Source: Helicobacter sp. 11S03491-1
GTDB taxonomy: Bacteria; Campylobacterota; Campylobacteria; Campylobacterales; Helicobacteraceae
Assembly (NCBI RefSeq): GCF_002272835.1
Contig: NZ_MLAO01000002.1
Location: 124,001-188,000, forward strand
Reading direction: 5' to 3'
Length of the DNA: 64,000 bases
Part shown: positions 1 to 8,368 of the stretch, in pieces
Position numbering within the stretch: position 1 is the stretch's first letter
Layout of the letters: every line of letters starts with the position of its first letter
The notes under the pieces: model-generated
The model's database searches: none
What the model saw: only the letters and a program-made list of their open reading frames with translations
Told to the model about the DNA's origin: nothing
Made by a program: the position numbers and the translations under genes

Positions 1-2
1 CT

Positions 3-128
3 GCTTATAGAGGGCAAGAAGTTAGTGAGAATGTTTTAGAAGGATCTCAAAGTAGGGTGTTCAAGGAAGCCCAAAATAGACTTCATACACAAAAAGGGAT
101 CATGGTATGGCTACACAAAAACAGATAA
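3..128 (+). CDS. 3' end of an unidentified protein (partial)
   Basis: An open frame enters from the left edge and ends at TAA 126-128, giving about 41 residues ([15 protein letters not shown]... ending WLHKNR). It overlaps the next gene by 22 bp, which is plausible in this tightly packed genome. I do not recognise the fragment. In H. pylori the gene before the DUF2603-hemN pair is aroC, but this tail shows no motif that confirms it. Confidence 0.4.
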   Translation, partial: AYRGQEVSENVLEGSQSRVFKEAQNRLHTQKGIMVWLHKNR

Positions 129-586
129 AATACCCCGCATTTGCTCAAAAATCTGAAGCTTTATATCGGAGTTTAGAATCAGGCAAGAATCAAGCAAGTG
201 CAAGAAAAGTCGATGATAAAAAAATACTTTTAGAACTCCAAAAAGGAGAATTTAGCTCACAAGAAGCGTGGTTTGTCAAAGATCAAGATAATCAAGAATA
301 TGTCATGATTCCTGAAGTTGTGCTTAAAAGTATTATCCGGACTATTAAGAAAGCCTATGAAGATAAGCTTAAAGTAGAACTTGAAAGAGATATTGCTACA
401 CATACTCCTATTGATTTTGATGATGTAATGGCAGTCGCAATTAATAAGCTTGAAGCATTTCGTAAAAGCGATGGAAGTTTGCCAAAAATAGATACTTCCT
501 CCTTTGTTAAGCAAATTAAAAAAGAGTACCCCAATTTATTTTTTGACCTTGATGATTATTTTCGCAAACAAAATCTAGCCAAATAA
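107..586 (+). CDS. DUF2603/UPF0763 family conserved protein
   Basis: This is a 159-residue soluble, charged, probably helical protein without signal peptide or membrane segments. Size, composition and position directly before hemN fit the epsilonproteobacterial DUF2603 (UPF0763) family, which has no known function; H. pylori has its homologue in the same place. The ATG at 107 follows a purine-rich AAAAAGGGA at a workable distance. A 13-bp gap to hemN suggests one transcript. The family assignment rests on pattern memory, the reality of the gene on context. Confidence 0.8.
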   Translation: MATQKQIKYPAFAQKSEALYRSLESGKNQASARKVDDKKILLELQKGEFSSQEAWFVKDQDNQEYVMIPEVVLKSIIRTIKKAYEDKLKVELERDIATHTPIDFDDVMAVAINKLEAFRKSDGSLPKIDTSSFVKQIKKEYPNLFFDLDDYFRKQNLAK

Positions 587-599
587 GAAGGCAAATGTC

Positions 600-1985
600 A
601 TGATAGACTTTAAAAAATTTGTCAAGTATTCTAAATCAGGACCCAGATATACAAGCTATCCAACTGCAGTAGAATTTAGTCCAAAATTTGATTATAACGC
701 CCTCAAAGATTCTCTTAAACGCAATGACAGCATGGATTGTCCCGATCATAAACTTCCTTTATCTTTATATGTACATTTACCTTTTTGTCGCAGTGCTTGT
801 TATTTTTGTGGCTGTAATGTGATTTATACAAGCAAAGAAGATAAAAAAGATCGTTATATTGGTTATTTGAAAAAAGAACTTGAAATACTCAAAAAACATA
901 TGCATACAGAGCGTGAAGTAGTGCAATTTCATTTTGGCGGGGGAACTCCTACATTTTTTGATGCCAAGCAATTAGGGCAAGTGATTGATTTGATAAAAAT
1001 GGCTTTTCCCAATTTTGCATCCAATGCAGAAATAAGTTGTGAAATTGATCCCAGACATTTTAGTCGTGAGCAAATGGAAGTGCTTAAAAAAAGTGGTTTT
1101 AATCGTTTGAGTTTTGGGGTGCAAGATTTTGATGAGAAAGTCCAAGAGGCTGTGCATCGTAATCAAAGTGTTGATTTTGTAGGGCGTTCAGTGGAGCTTG
1201 CTAGAGAATTTGGTATTTCTTCAATTAATTTTGATTTGATTTATGGACTGCCTTTTCAGACATATGAAACTTTTGAGCAAACATTAAAAAAAGTGATTGA
1301 TTTATCTCCTGATCGTCTGGCGGTGTTTAATTATGCTCATGTGCCTTGGATGAAAAAAACAATGCGAAAGATTGATGAAACAGCACTCCCTACTCCTGAT
1401 GAAAAACTTAGAATTCTAGAACATACAATTGGTTTTTTAGATAAGGAAGGGTATAAAATGATAGGCATGGATCATTTTGCCAAAACATCTGATGAACTTT
1501 ATAAAGCCAGTATAGAAGGTCAATTGCGTAGGAATTTTCAAGGTTATACGACAAGAGGGTTTTCACAAACTATCGGGATTGGGCTTACCGGTATTGGAGA
1601 AGGGGTGGATTATTACACTCAAAACTACAAAGACATGCAAAATTATGAAAAAGCCATTGATAATGGAGTTTTGCCCGTAGAACGCGGGGTGAAGCTTAGT
1701 GATGAAGATATTATTAGGAAAGAAGTCATTATGGGCTTGATGAATAATTTAAGATTAGATTTTAAAAATATTGAAGAAAAATTTCACATAAAATTCCAAG
1801 AATATTTTGCACAGGAGTTAGAGTCTCTTAAAGAATATGAAGGAACTGATTTGGTTTCTCTCACAGATAAAGGAATTTATACTACTCCTACAGGAGGAAT
1901 GCTTATCCGAAATATTGCCATGGTTTTTGATGAATATTTACAAAAAATTCCTATTGATCAAAGAAGATTCAGTAAGACAGTTTGA
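600..1985 (+). CDS. hemN: Oxygen-independent coproporphyrinogen III oxidase (radical SAM)
   Basis: The product oxidatively decarboxylates coproporphyrinogen III to protoporphyrinogen IX without oxygen, in cytoplasmic haem synthesis. The radical-SAM cluster motif CxxxCxxC, followed by a further Cys (FCRSACYFCGCN), lies near residues 65-75, followed by the FHFGGGTPT glycine motif that binds SAM. The C-terminal part contains the usual HemN domain (IGIGLTGIGEG, then RKEVIMGLMNNL). At 461 residues it has full HemN length and is not a short HemW-like paralogue. It is followed one base later by the GlpC-like gene, the same order as in H. pylori. Confidence 0.95.
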   Translation: MIDFKKFVKYSKSGPRYTSYPTAVEFSPKFDYNALKDSLKRNDSMDCPDHKLPLSLYVHLPFCRSACYFCGCNVIYTSKEDKKDRYIGYLKKELEILKKHMHTEREVVQFHFGGGTPTFFDAKQLGQVIDLIKMAFPNFASNAEISCEIDPRHFSREQMEVLKKSGFNRLSFGVQDFDEKVQEAVHRNQSVDFVGRSVELAREFGISSINFDLIYGLPFQTYETFEQTLKKVIDLSPDRLAVFNYAHVPWMKKTMRKIDETALPTPDEKLRILEHTIGFLDKEGYKMIGMDHFAKTSDELYKASIEGQLRRNFQGYTTRGFSQTIGIGLTGIGEGVDYYTQNYKDMQNYEKAIDNGVLPVERGVKLSDEDIIRKEVIMGLMNNLRLDFKNIEEKFHIKFQEYFAQELESLKEYEGTDLVSLTDKGIYTTPTGGMLIRNIAMVFDEYLQKIPIDQRRFSKTV

Positions 1986-1986
1986 G

Positions 1987-3297
1987 ATGAGTCTCCCTAA
2001 TTTTAAAAATATTTCTCAAGATTGTGTTAAATGTGGGAAATGTATCCCAAGTTGCACAATTTATCAAATCAATCGTGATGAAAGCACTTCTCCAAGAGGC
2101 TTTTTAGATTTATTAGGAGCTTATGAGAGAGGGGATTTAGAATTAGATAAAAATGCAAAAAATATTTTTGAATCTTGTTTTTTATGCACAACTTGCGTGC
2201 AGGTTTGTCCCGGCACACTTCCGGTAGATGTTATGATTGAAAAAATACGTGTGGATATTGCCAACAAATATGGTATTGCATGGTATAAAAAAATATTTTT
2301 TTATTTACTGAAAAATCGAAAGGTAATGGATTTTGTTTTTTCATTTGTTTATTTTGTATCTCCTTGTGTTTTGCAATCAAATGACACAAAGACTAAAAAT
2401 AGATTTCGCTTTAAATTACCAAAAATGGGAAAAAGGACAATTTTTCCATTTTCTTCTAAGAGTTTTTTGCAAAGATATTTTGGTGAGATTCTTTCCAAAA
2501 ACAAAATTCCTAATTCAAACTTATCTCACAATAAAGTGGCAATTTTTATTGGTTGTTTGAGTAATTATAATTATGTTGGGGTAGGGGAAAGTCTGCTTTT
2601 TATTCTTGATAAACTTGGGATTAATGTCCTTATTCCTAAGCAAGAATGTTGTGGCGCTCCTGCATATTTTACGGGTGATATTAAAACAGTGAGACATTTA
2701 ATTAAAAAAAATATCATTTATTTTGAGGATTTTATCCATAAAGTAGATGCAATACTTATTCCGGAAGCTACTTGTGCAGCGATGTTGATAGAAGATTGGG
2801 AGCATGCTTTAAGTGAAGATGAACAAGCAGAGGAATGGTTAAAGCGCTTGAAGCCCTTGAAGTCCAAAATGCAAATGGCAAGTTTATGGCTTGAAAAAAA
2901 TACTTCTTTGATTGCAATGCTTCGCTCATCTCCTATGCAAAATCAAAGTATAACTTATCATGATCCTTGCCATGCCAGAAAAGTTTTGAAAATTTATCAA
3001 GAGCCGCGTAATCTTTTGGCACAAAATTATAAAATGATTGAGATGAGTGATTCTAGTAGATGTTGTGGGTTTGGAGGGATTAGTATGCAGAGTGATAAGT
3101 ATGATTTGGTAGTCAAAGCAGGAGAACCAAAAGCAAAAATGATTCAAGAGAGTGGTGCAGATATTGTAAGCGCAGAATGTAGTGCTTGCCGTATGCAATT
3201 AGATAATGCGATGGATAATGCTAGGGTTGAAGCAACTTTTTCTCATCCATTAGAATTAATAGCCCTGGCATTAGGAAAATCATCACAGATGACTTAG
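1987..3297 (+). CDS. glpC: GlpC-like Fe-S oxidoreductase subunit (CCG domain protein)
   Basis: This 436-residue protein has two N-terminal CxxCxxC ferredoxin motifs (CVKCGKCIPSC and CFLCTTCVQVCPG) and two C-terminal CCG domains (ECCGAPAYFTG and RCCGFGG). This is the layout of GlpC, GlcF and heterodisulfide-reductase subunit D. It probably passes electrons from a partner flavoprotein dehydrogenase to the quinone pool; the substrate (glycerol-3-phosphate, glycolate or lactate) cannot be read from this subunit and no partner gene is adjacent. I chose the ATG one base after the hemN stop. An open frame reaches back to 1837, but that stretch overlaps hemN and does not look like protein of this family. 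Confidence 0.85.
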   Translation: MSLPNFKNISQDCVKCGKCIPSCTIYQINRDESTSPRGFLDLLGAYERGDLELDKNAKNIFESCFLCTTCVQVCPGTLPVDVMIEKIRVDIANKYGIAWYKKIFFYLLKNRKVMDFVFSFVYFVSPCVLQSNDTKTKNRFRFKLPKMGKRTIFPFSSKSFLQRYFGEILSKNKIPNSNLSHNKVAIFIGCLSNYNYVGVGESLLFILDKLGINVLIPKQECCGAPAYFTGDIKTVRHLIKKNIIYFEDFIHKVDAILIPEATCAAMLIEDWEHALSEDEQAEEWLKRLKPLKSKMQMASLWLEKNTSLIAMLRSSPMQNQSITYHDPCHARKVLKIYQEPRNLLAQNYKMIEMSDSSRCCGFGGISMQSDKYDLVVKAGEPKAKMIQESGADIVSAECSACRMQLDNAMDNARVEATFSHPLELIALALGKSSQMT

Positions 3298-3358
3298 AAA
3301 ATACTCAAAACTAACGCAAATAAATATTTAAGCTGATTATAAAATTATAAGGAAATAA

Positions 3359-4729
3359 ATGCAAAAAAGGCAGTTTTGGTCGAATCGTTTTACCTATATT
3401 TTGACTGTAGCAGGGGCTACAGTAGGGTTTGGGGCAACATGGCGTTTCCCTTATTTGGTAGGAGAAAATGGCGGAGGGGCATATGTACTGGTTTTTGTGG
3501 TAGCGATGTTGTTAGTAGGTATTCCTGTGATTTTGGTAGAAAATGTTATTGGTAGGCGTGCTCATATGAATTGTGTGGATGCTTTTGGGGGAAAGATTGA
3601 TGGGAAAAAAATTTCAAAATATTGGAAAATTTTTGGCTATACAGGATTGATAGGCGCTTTTGGGATTTTAGCTTATTATATGGTATTGGGAGGTTGGGTA
3701 ATTTCTTATATTACAAATATTTTTAGTGGAGAATTAAATCTTTCTAATCCTATCAACAAAGATATCACATCGGCATTTTATTCTCTTCATATTGAGCATT
3801 CACCCTTGTTGATTGGATTTTATACATTTATTTTTGTATTGGTTAATTGGTGGATTTTATCTAAGGGGATTATCAATGGGATTGAGCGTTCCATGAAATA
3901 TTTAATGCCTTTATTATTTTTGTGTTTGTTGGCTATGGTAATACGTAATCTCACGATGGAAGGGGCTATGGAAGGGATAACATTTTATTTGATGCCTGAT
4001 TTTAGCAAAATTACACCAAAGCTTTTTATTCTAGTTTTAGGGCAAGTATTTTTTGCGCTTTCATTGGGATTTGGCGTCATGATTACCCTTTCATCTTATC
4101 TGCATAAAAAAGAAAATCTTGTGCAAACAGCTTCAATGACAGGTATTTTAAATACTTGTATTGCAATTATGGCAGGTTTTATGATATTTCCTTCACTTTT
4201 TAGTTTCGGATTGAGTCCGGATTCAGGTCCTTCGCTTGTATTTAAGACTTTGCCAATAGTATTTTCTTATATGCATTTTGGAAATCTGTTTGCGATATTG
4301 TTTTTTTGTCTTTTGATTATTGCAGCTTTGACAACCTCATTGCCTATTTATGAGGTTATTATCACGGTTTTGGAAGAAAAATTACAATTTAAACGTAAAA
4401 ATGCTATTTTTTTGACTCTAAGTTTTGTTTTTATTTTTGGAAATATCCCTTGCATATTGGCTTATGGACCTTGGAGAGAAGTAAAAATTATGGGAAGAAA
4501 TATTTTTGATACCTTTGATTTTGTGAGTGGCAATATATTTTTTGTTTTCACCGCTTTGGGCGCAAGTATTTTTGTAGGTTGGGTGCTTAAAATAGAGGCT
4601 ATCAAAGAGTTAATGATGGGGAGCAGTTGTAAGGCTATAATCATTAAAATTTGGTATGGGTATGTTAAATACATTATTCCTGTAGTGATATTAGTGATTT
4701 TTGTGAGTGGATTTTTGATTTCGTTTTAG
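3359..4729 (+). CDS. Neurotransmitter:sodium symporter (NSS/SNF) family transporter
   Basis: This is a 456-residue integral inner-membrane protein with about 11-12 hydrophobic helices. It begins with the family's first-helix signature, FTYILTVAGATVGFGATWRF, which supplies sodium- and substrate-binding backbone atoms in LeuT and MhsT. Bacterial homologues import amino acids with Na+. The ligand is not predictable. H. pylori carries two adjacent NSS genes, but only one is present here. AAGGAAATAA precedes the ATG. An AT-rich spacer separates it from the receptor gene downstream. Confidence 0.9.
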   Translation: MQKRQFWSNRFTYILTVAGATVGFGATWRFPYLVGENGGGAYVLVFVVAMLLVGIPVILVENVIGRRAHMNCVDAFGGKIDGKKISKYWKIFGYTGLIGAFGILAYYMVLGGWVISYITNIFSGELNLSNPINKDITSAFYSLHIEHSPLLIGFYTFIFVLVNWWILSKGIINGIERSMKYLMPLLFLCLLAMVIRNLTMEGAMEGITFYLMPDFSKITPKLFILVLGQVFFALSLGFGVMITLSSYLHKKENLVQTASMTGILNTCIAIMAGFMIFPSLFSFGLSPDSGPSLVFKTLPIVFSYMHFGNLFAILFFCLLIIAALTTSLPIYEVIITVLEEKLQFKRKNAIFLTLSFVFIFGNIPCILAYGPWREVKIMGRNIFDTFDFVSGNIFFVFTALGASIFVGWVLKIEAIKELMMGSSCKAIIIKIWYGYVKYIIPVVILVIFVSGFLISF

Positions 4730-4828
4730 CTTAATCAATCAAGGCTTATTCTATTATTTTTTCATACCATGATAATTTTATAAAATAATATTTTTAATAT
4801 CTTTTTAATAATTTATGAATAAAATGTC

Positions 4829-4860
4829 AATATTATTATTTTTTATAAATTAATAATATT
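4829..4860. promoter_or_regulatory. Candidate Fur-type operator before TonB receptor
   Basis: A 10-bp inverted repeat (AATATTATTA ... TAATAATATT, 12-nt spacer) ends 31 bp before the receptor start. It resembles the AT-rich TAATAAT/ATTATTA half-sites reported for H. pylori Fur. In so AT-rich an intergenic region such repeats also arise by chance. Confidence 0.35.
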
Positions 4861-4891
4861 TAGTTTGGTAACAAAAAATTAAGGGTGGAAA

Positions 4892-7126
4892 ATGTGGAAA
4901 AAATCTCTAAAATTCGCTTTATGGGCTTTGTTTGTTACAAATTTAGGGGCATATGAAACAAATGAAACAAAAGATTATGAATTGAATAAAATCATTACTA
5001 CTTCAAATAGAATGCCCACTTTAATCTCAGAAGCTCCCGGAAATGTTACGTTAATGGAACATAAAGAGATTAAAGATAGGACATCTCAACAACTAAGCAA
5101 TATGCTAAGCGTTATAGCAGGGGTAAAAGTAGATAAAGATGCCGGATATAATGGGCGTCCTCAAGTTTTTATGCGTGGGATTCCTTATGGAAGTCTTATC
5201 ATGCTTGATGGAGTGATTCTCAATGATTTAGAGGGAGAAATGCGCGTTATCCAATCAATTTCAAGTATGGATATACAAAGAATAGAAGTAGTTCGAGGTC
5301 CTTTTTCAAGTCTATATGGGACAGGTGGGATTGGAGGGGTTATTAATTTTATTACCTCAATGCCTACCAAACCGGAAGCCAAAGCATCTTTGGGGTATGG
5401 TAATGAAATTGTCTCCGGAGGTAGCGAGAAAAACAGAACAAGAGGATACTTTAGCATAGGGGATGTATTTTTAAACAACAGACTCCGTATTAAAGCGAGT
5501 TATGGCTTTAGTATGAGCGATGGGTATGCAAGAGTCCCTGCAATTATGAAAAATACATTTTCTGCCGGCGATAAAATTACTTTTAATGGAGTCAATCCAA
5601 GTAAAGGTGATATTGTAGGGAATTTGGGTCGTAGCGGTTATGTAACCAACAATGGACATATCAAAATCCAATATGATGAAGGGGATAAGGATACAACAAG
5701 CGCAAGTCTTAATGTTTCAACAATTAATGAAAATCAAAATTCTACAACAACAGATTTGAGGACACAAGGAGGGCAACCGGTATATGGAGGAGCAACTGAG
5801 AGCGGATTTTATAGTCCATTTTATGGAATTGGTTGGGCAGGATTTCGTTTTGAGATCAACTATATTGCTTCCATTTCACACAAGCATTATTTCAATGAAA
5901 ATTCATTTTTGAACACTACTGTTTCTAGTGTAAATTTGGTCTCACACTTTAGTGATGGTGATGGAAATAATCCCTCCACAAGTATTTTTGGAGGTCCGGG
6001 TAAGTCTCTGGATAATACAGCTACAAGCAATTATTTAGATATTATTTATGAAAATAAACTTTCAGATAAACACACCTTGATGATTGGGCTTCAAGGTAGA
6101 ATTATGGGAGCAACCAATCAAAGGCATAATGTTGGAAATTGGACTGGAAGTGATTTTTGGAATGATTATACAAACTTGTATGCACAAGACAATAGTAATG
6201 CTTGGACAGCGGCACTTTGGGGACAATTTAGCAGCAAATGGAGTGATGTTTTGAGCACGAATCTTGGATTGAGATTAGATTATTGGCAAACATTTAATAT
6301 GAGTACTTTGGATACAACAGACAAACATAATCCGGATAAACAAAAATTTCCGGATACAAAAGAATTTTTTCCTTCTCCAAAATTTGCAATCAATTATAAG
6401 CCTCTCAAATATACTTTGTTAAAAGGATCTGTCGGACTTGCTTTTAGAGCGCCTAATACCAGAGAAATGTATGCGCATGCCCACAGTGGAGATTATCAAG
6501 AAAATAATCCGTTTCTCTCTCCGGAATATGGAGTGGAATTTGATATAGGGATAGAGCAGAGTAATGCTTATGGGGGGTTATTGAAGGTATATTATTACCA
6601 GACAGAAATGTTCCACGCAATCTATAAAAATGGCACAGGGAGTATAGATGATCCTTATCAAAATATTAATGGAGGACATGAGCGTATCAATGGGGTAGAA
6701 TTAGAAATAGATCAAAAGATTTATGGAGATTTGGTATTGAGTGCAAATTACACTTGGACGAATGCTAGGATTATAAAAAACAAAGCCAGACCGGATACTA
6801 ATGGTCATTATATTGCTTCTATTCCGCCCCATATGGGACATTTAGCATTGTTATATGGAGGAGAGAATCAAGAAGGATTTTTTGGATCTTTGCAACTCAA
6901 TGCCCAATCAGGAGCTTATGCAAATATCCAAAATACCAAAATAGAAAAAAATACTTTTGGTTCTATTGATTCGCGTGTGAGTTTTGATGCAAAATTAGGC
7001 TATGAATTTCATAACAAAACTTCTTTATCCGTTAGTTTTTTAAATTTTACTAATACACAATATTATGATTATTATAAAGCACCCGGAGCTTCATTTTATA
7101 TACAAATTTCAAGTAAATTTTTATAA
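4892..7126 (+). CDS. TonB-dependent outer-membrane receptor (iron/siderophore type)
   Basis: This 744-residue protein has a signal peptide (about 20 residues ending LGAYE), an N-terminal plug domain (SEAPGNVTLM, then RIEVVRGPFSSLYGTGGIGGVINFI near residues 130-155) and a 22-strand barrel ending in aromatic SKFL. A TonB-box-like stretch (KIITTSNRM) follows the signal peptide. Such receptors import ferric siderophores, haem or other metal chelates using TonB energy. It is clearly paralogous to the receptor at 8369 (shared VVRGPFSSLYGTG, SMPTK, YTWTNARIIKN, SFLNFTN). A Fur-like palindrome precedes it. The ligand is unknown; a CfrA/FrpB-like iron role is an inference. Confidence 0.9.
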   Translation: MWKKSLKFALWALFVTNLGAYETNETKDYELNKIITTSNRMPTLISEAPGNVTLMEHKEIKDRTSQQLSNMLSVIAGVKVDKDAGYNGRPQVFMRGIPYGSLIMLDGVILNDLEGEMRVIQSISSMDIQRIEVVRGPFSSLYGTGGIGGVINFITSMPTKPEAKASLGYGNEIVSGGSEKNRTRGYFSIGDVFLNNRLRIKASYGFSMSDGYARVPAIMKNTFSAGDKITFNGVNPSKGDIVGNLGRSGYVTNNGHIKIQYDEGDKDTTSASLNVSTINENQNSTTTDLRTQGGQPVYGGATESGFYSPFYGIGWAGFRFEINYIASISHKHYFNENSFLNTTVSSVNLVSHFSDGDGNNPSTSIFGGPGKSLDNTATSNYLDIIYENKLSDKHTLMIGLQGRIMGATNQRHNVGNWTGSDFWNDYTNLYAQDNSNAWTAALWGQFSSKWSDVLSTNLGLRLDYWQTFNMSTLDTTDKHNPDKQKFPDTKEFFPSPKFAINYKPLKYTLLKGSVGLAFRAPNTREMYAHAHSGDYQENNPFLSPEYGVEFDIGIEQSNAYGGLLKVYYYQTEMFHAIYKNGTGSIDDPYQNINGGHERINGVELEIDQKIYGDLVLSANYTWTNARIIKNKARPDTNGHYIASIPPHMGHLALLYGGENQEGFFGSLQLNAQSGAYANIQNTKIEKNTFGSIDSRVSFDAKLGYEFHNKTSLSVSFLNFTNTQYYDYYKAPGASFYIQISSKFL

Positions 7127-7251
7127 AATGATGGATTATTTATTTTTTTAGTAAATATTATTTTTTATCACTTTATTTTTTTAATTTGTCTTATTTATAA
7201 AAATTATGGAATAATAAATATGCTTAATAACCAAAAAATAAAGGGATAATT

Positions 7252-8196
7252 ATGAAGTATATACTAGTGTTTTTGGGGCTGATGCTTGGAGTTGCTTTTG
7301 CTGCTGAAGGTGATATTACCCCAAATCAAGCAGCAGATTTTTTTTATCATCAATTTGGAGATAAAGCAAATCCCCATAAAAAAGTCAATCATACTAAAGG
7401 TTTTTGTGTTAGCGGAAAGTTTGAGGCACGCAAAGATATTGATGAATTTGTCAAAATTCCCTTGCTTGAAAAAAATGTCAGAGTTTTGGCAAGATATTCT
7501 ACAGGTGGAGGAAATCCGAATGCAAATGATAAAACCTCCGCGCATGGTCTTGCTTTGAGATTTACAAATGGCAAGGAACAATGGGATTTTGCTACGCTTA
7601 ATGGGGTGATTAATGCAGGCAAAACTCCTAGTGTGATTGTAAAATTTTTGGAAGTAGTAGGCAATCCGGCAAAGAAAAAAGAACTTGAAGCGCTTATAAA
7701 AGAATATCCCGGCGTTGGGCGTATTTTGGAATATAACAAAACTATAGGAGTGCCTTTGAGCCTTGCGAATGTACAGTTTAACTCACAACATGTTTATGGA
7801 GTTTTAAGTCCTGATGGTAAGATATTGCATGCAAAAATTATTTTTGTCCCTCAAGCAGGCATCATCGAACTTTCTGCTAAAGAAGCGCAAAAAGTTGGTG
7901 ATAATTTTTTAGAAGAAAGGTTTTTAAAAGATTTGAGAAAAAATAATGTAAATTATTATATGTATTTAGTCCTTGCTAATCCTAATGATGTTATTGATGA
8001 TATTAGTGCCCCTTGGGAAAATACTAACAAAAAAATTTTTCTAGGCACTTTAAAATTAAACAAGTTTAAGGGTGATTCTTGTAATTTGGATGTATTCTTG
8101 CCGGGTATCCTTCCAAATGGCATTCAAGCTCCCATAGACCCTGTTTTTGAATTTCGTAATCAAACTTATGGCATTACGTTTCAAAGACGTCAATAA
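7252..8196 (+). CDS. Secreted catalase-related peroxidase
   Basis: This 314-residue haem-protein-family member has a clear Sec signal peptide (MKYILVFLGLMLGVAFA, cleavage before AEG), so it is periplasmic. It retains the catalase-core pattern: the distal His segment (KVNHTKGF), an ARYSTGGGNPNANDKTSAHGLALRF-like stretch and NGKEQWDF. It lacks the long C-terminal part of full catalases (about 480 residues). H. pylori has a 314-residue catalase-like protein of this type. It probably reduces peroxides rather than dismutating H2O2. Its position between two TonB receptors suggests coping with peroxide during iron uptake. Confidence 0.88.
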   Translation: MKYILVFLGLMLGVAFAAEGDITPNQAADFFYHQFGDKANPHKKVNHTKGFCVSGKFEARKDIDEFVKIPLLEKNVRVLARYSTGGGNPNANDKTSAHGLALRFTNGKEQWDFATLNGVINAGKTPSVIVKFLEVVGNPAKKKELEALIKEYPGVGRILEYNKTIGVPLSLANVQFNSQHVYGVLSPDGKILHAKIIFVPQAGIIELSAKEAQKVGDNFLEERFLKDLRKNNVNYYMYLVLANPNDVIDDISAPWENTNKKIFLGTLKLNKFKGDSCNLDVFLPGILPNGIQAPIDPVFEFRNQTYGITFQRRQ

Positions 8197-8218
8197 GCCT
8201 TTCTAACCTTTGATGATA

Positions 8219-8256
8219 TTAAGGAAAATATAGAATTCATTCTATGGTTTCCTTAA
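8219..8256. terminator. Long stem-loop after catalase-like gene
   Basis: The arms TTAAGGAAA and TTTCCTTAA enclose a second pairing ATAGAAT/ATTCTAT, separated by a 2-bp mismatch, with a loop of about 2 nt. It lies 23 bp after the stop codon. No run of T follows on the plus strand, so it may be an mRNA-stabilising or factor-dependent end rather than a classic intrinsic terminator. Confidence 0.5.
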
Positions 8257-8331
8257 AAAAATACTTCTTGTTTTAGAAAATTTTCTACCAAACCTCTATT
8301 TCCATCGTTTCTTGAGTATAATTTTTTCTCA

Positions 8332-8343
8332 AATAATATTATT
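8332..8343. promoter_or_regulatory. Candidate Fur-type operator before second TonB receptor
   Basis: The perfect 12-bp palindrome AATAATATTATT lies 25 bp before the start codon at 8369, close to the H. pylori Fur consensus. The same 12-mer occurs before the autotransporter (50155-50166). AT richness limits its weight. Confidence 0.35.
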
Positions 8344-8368
8344 TTTTATATAATAATAAGGATTAGAT

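Noticed and set aside
1837-1986. N-terminal extension of the GlpC-like protein
   Set aside because: It lies wholly within hemN in another frame; the ATG right after the hemN stop gives a normal ferredoxin-type N-terminus.
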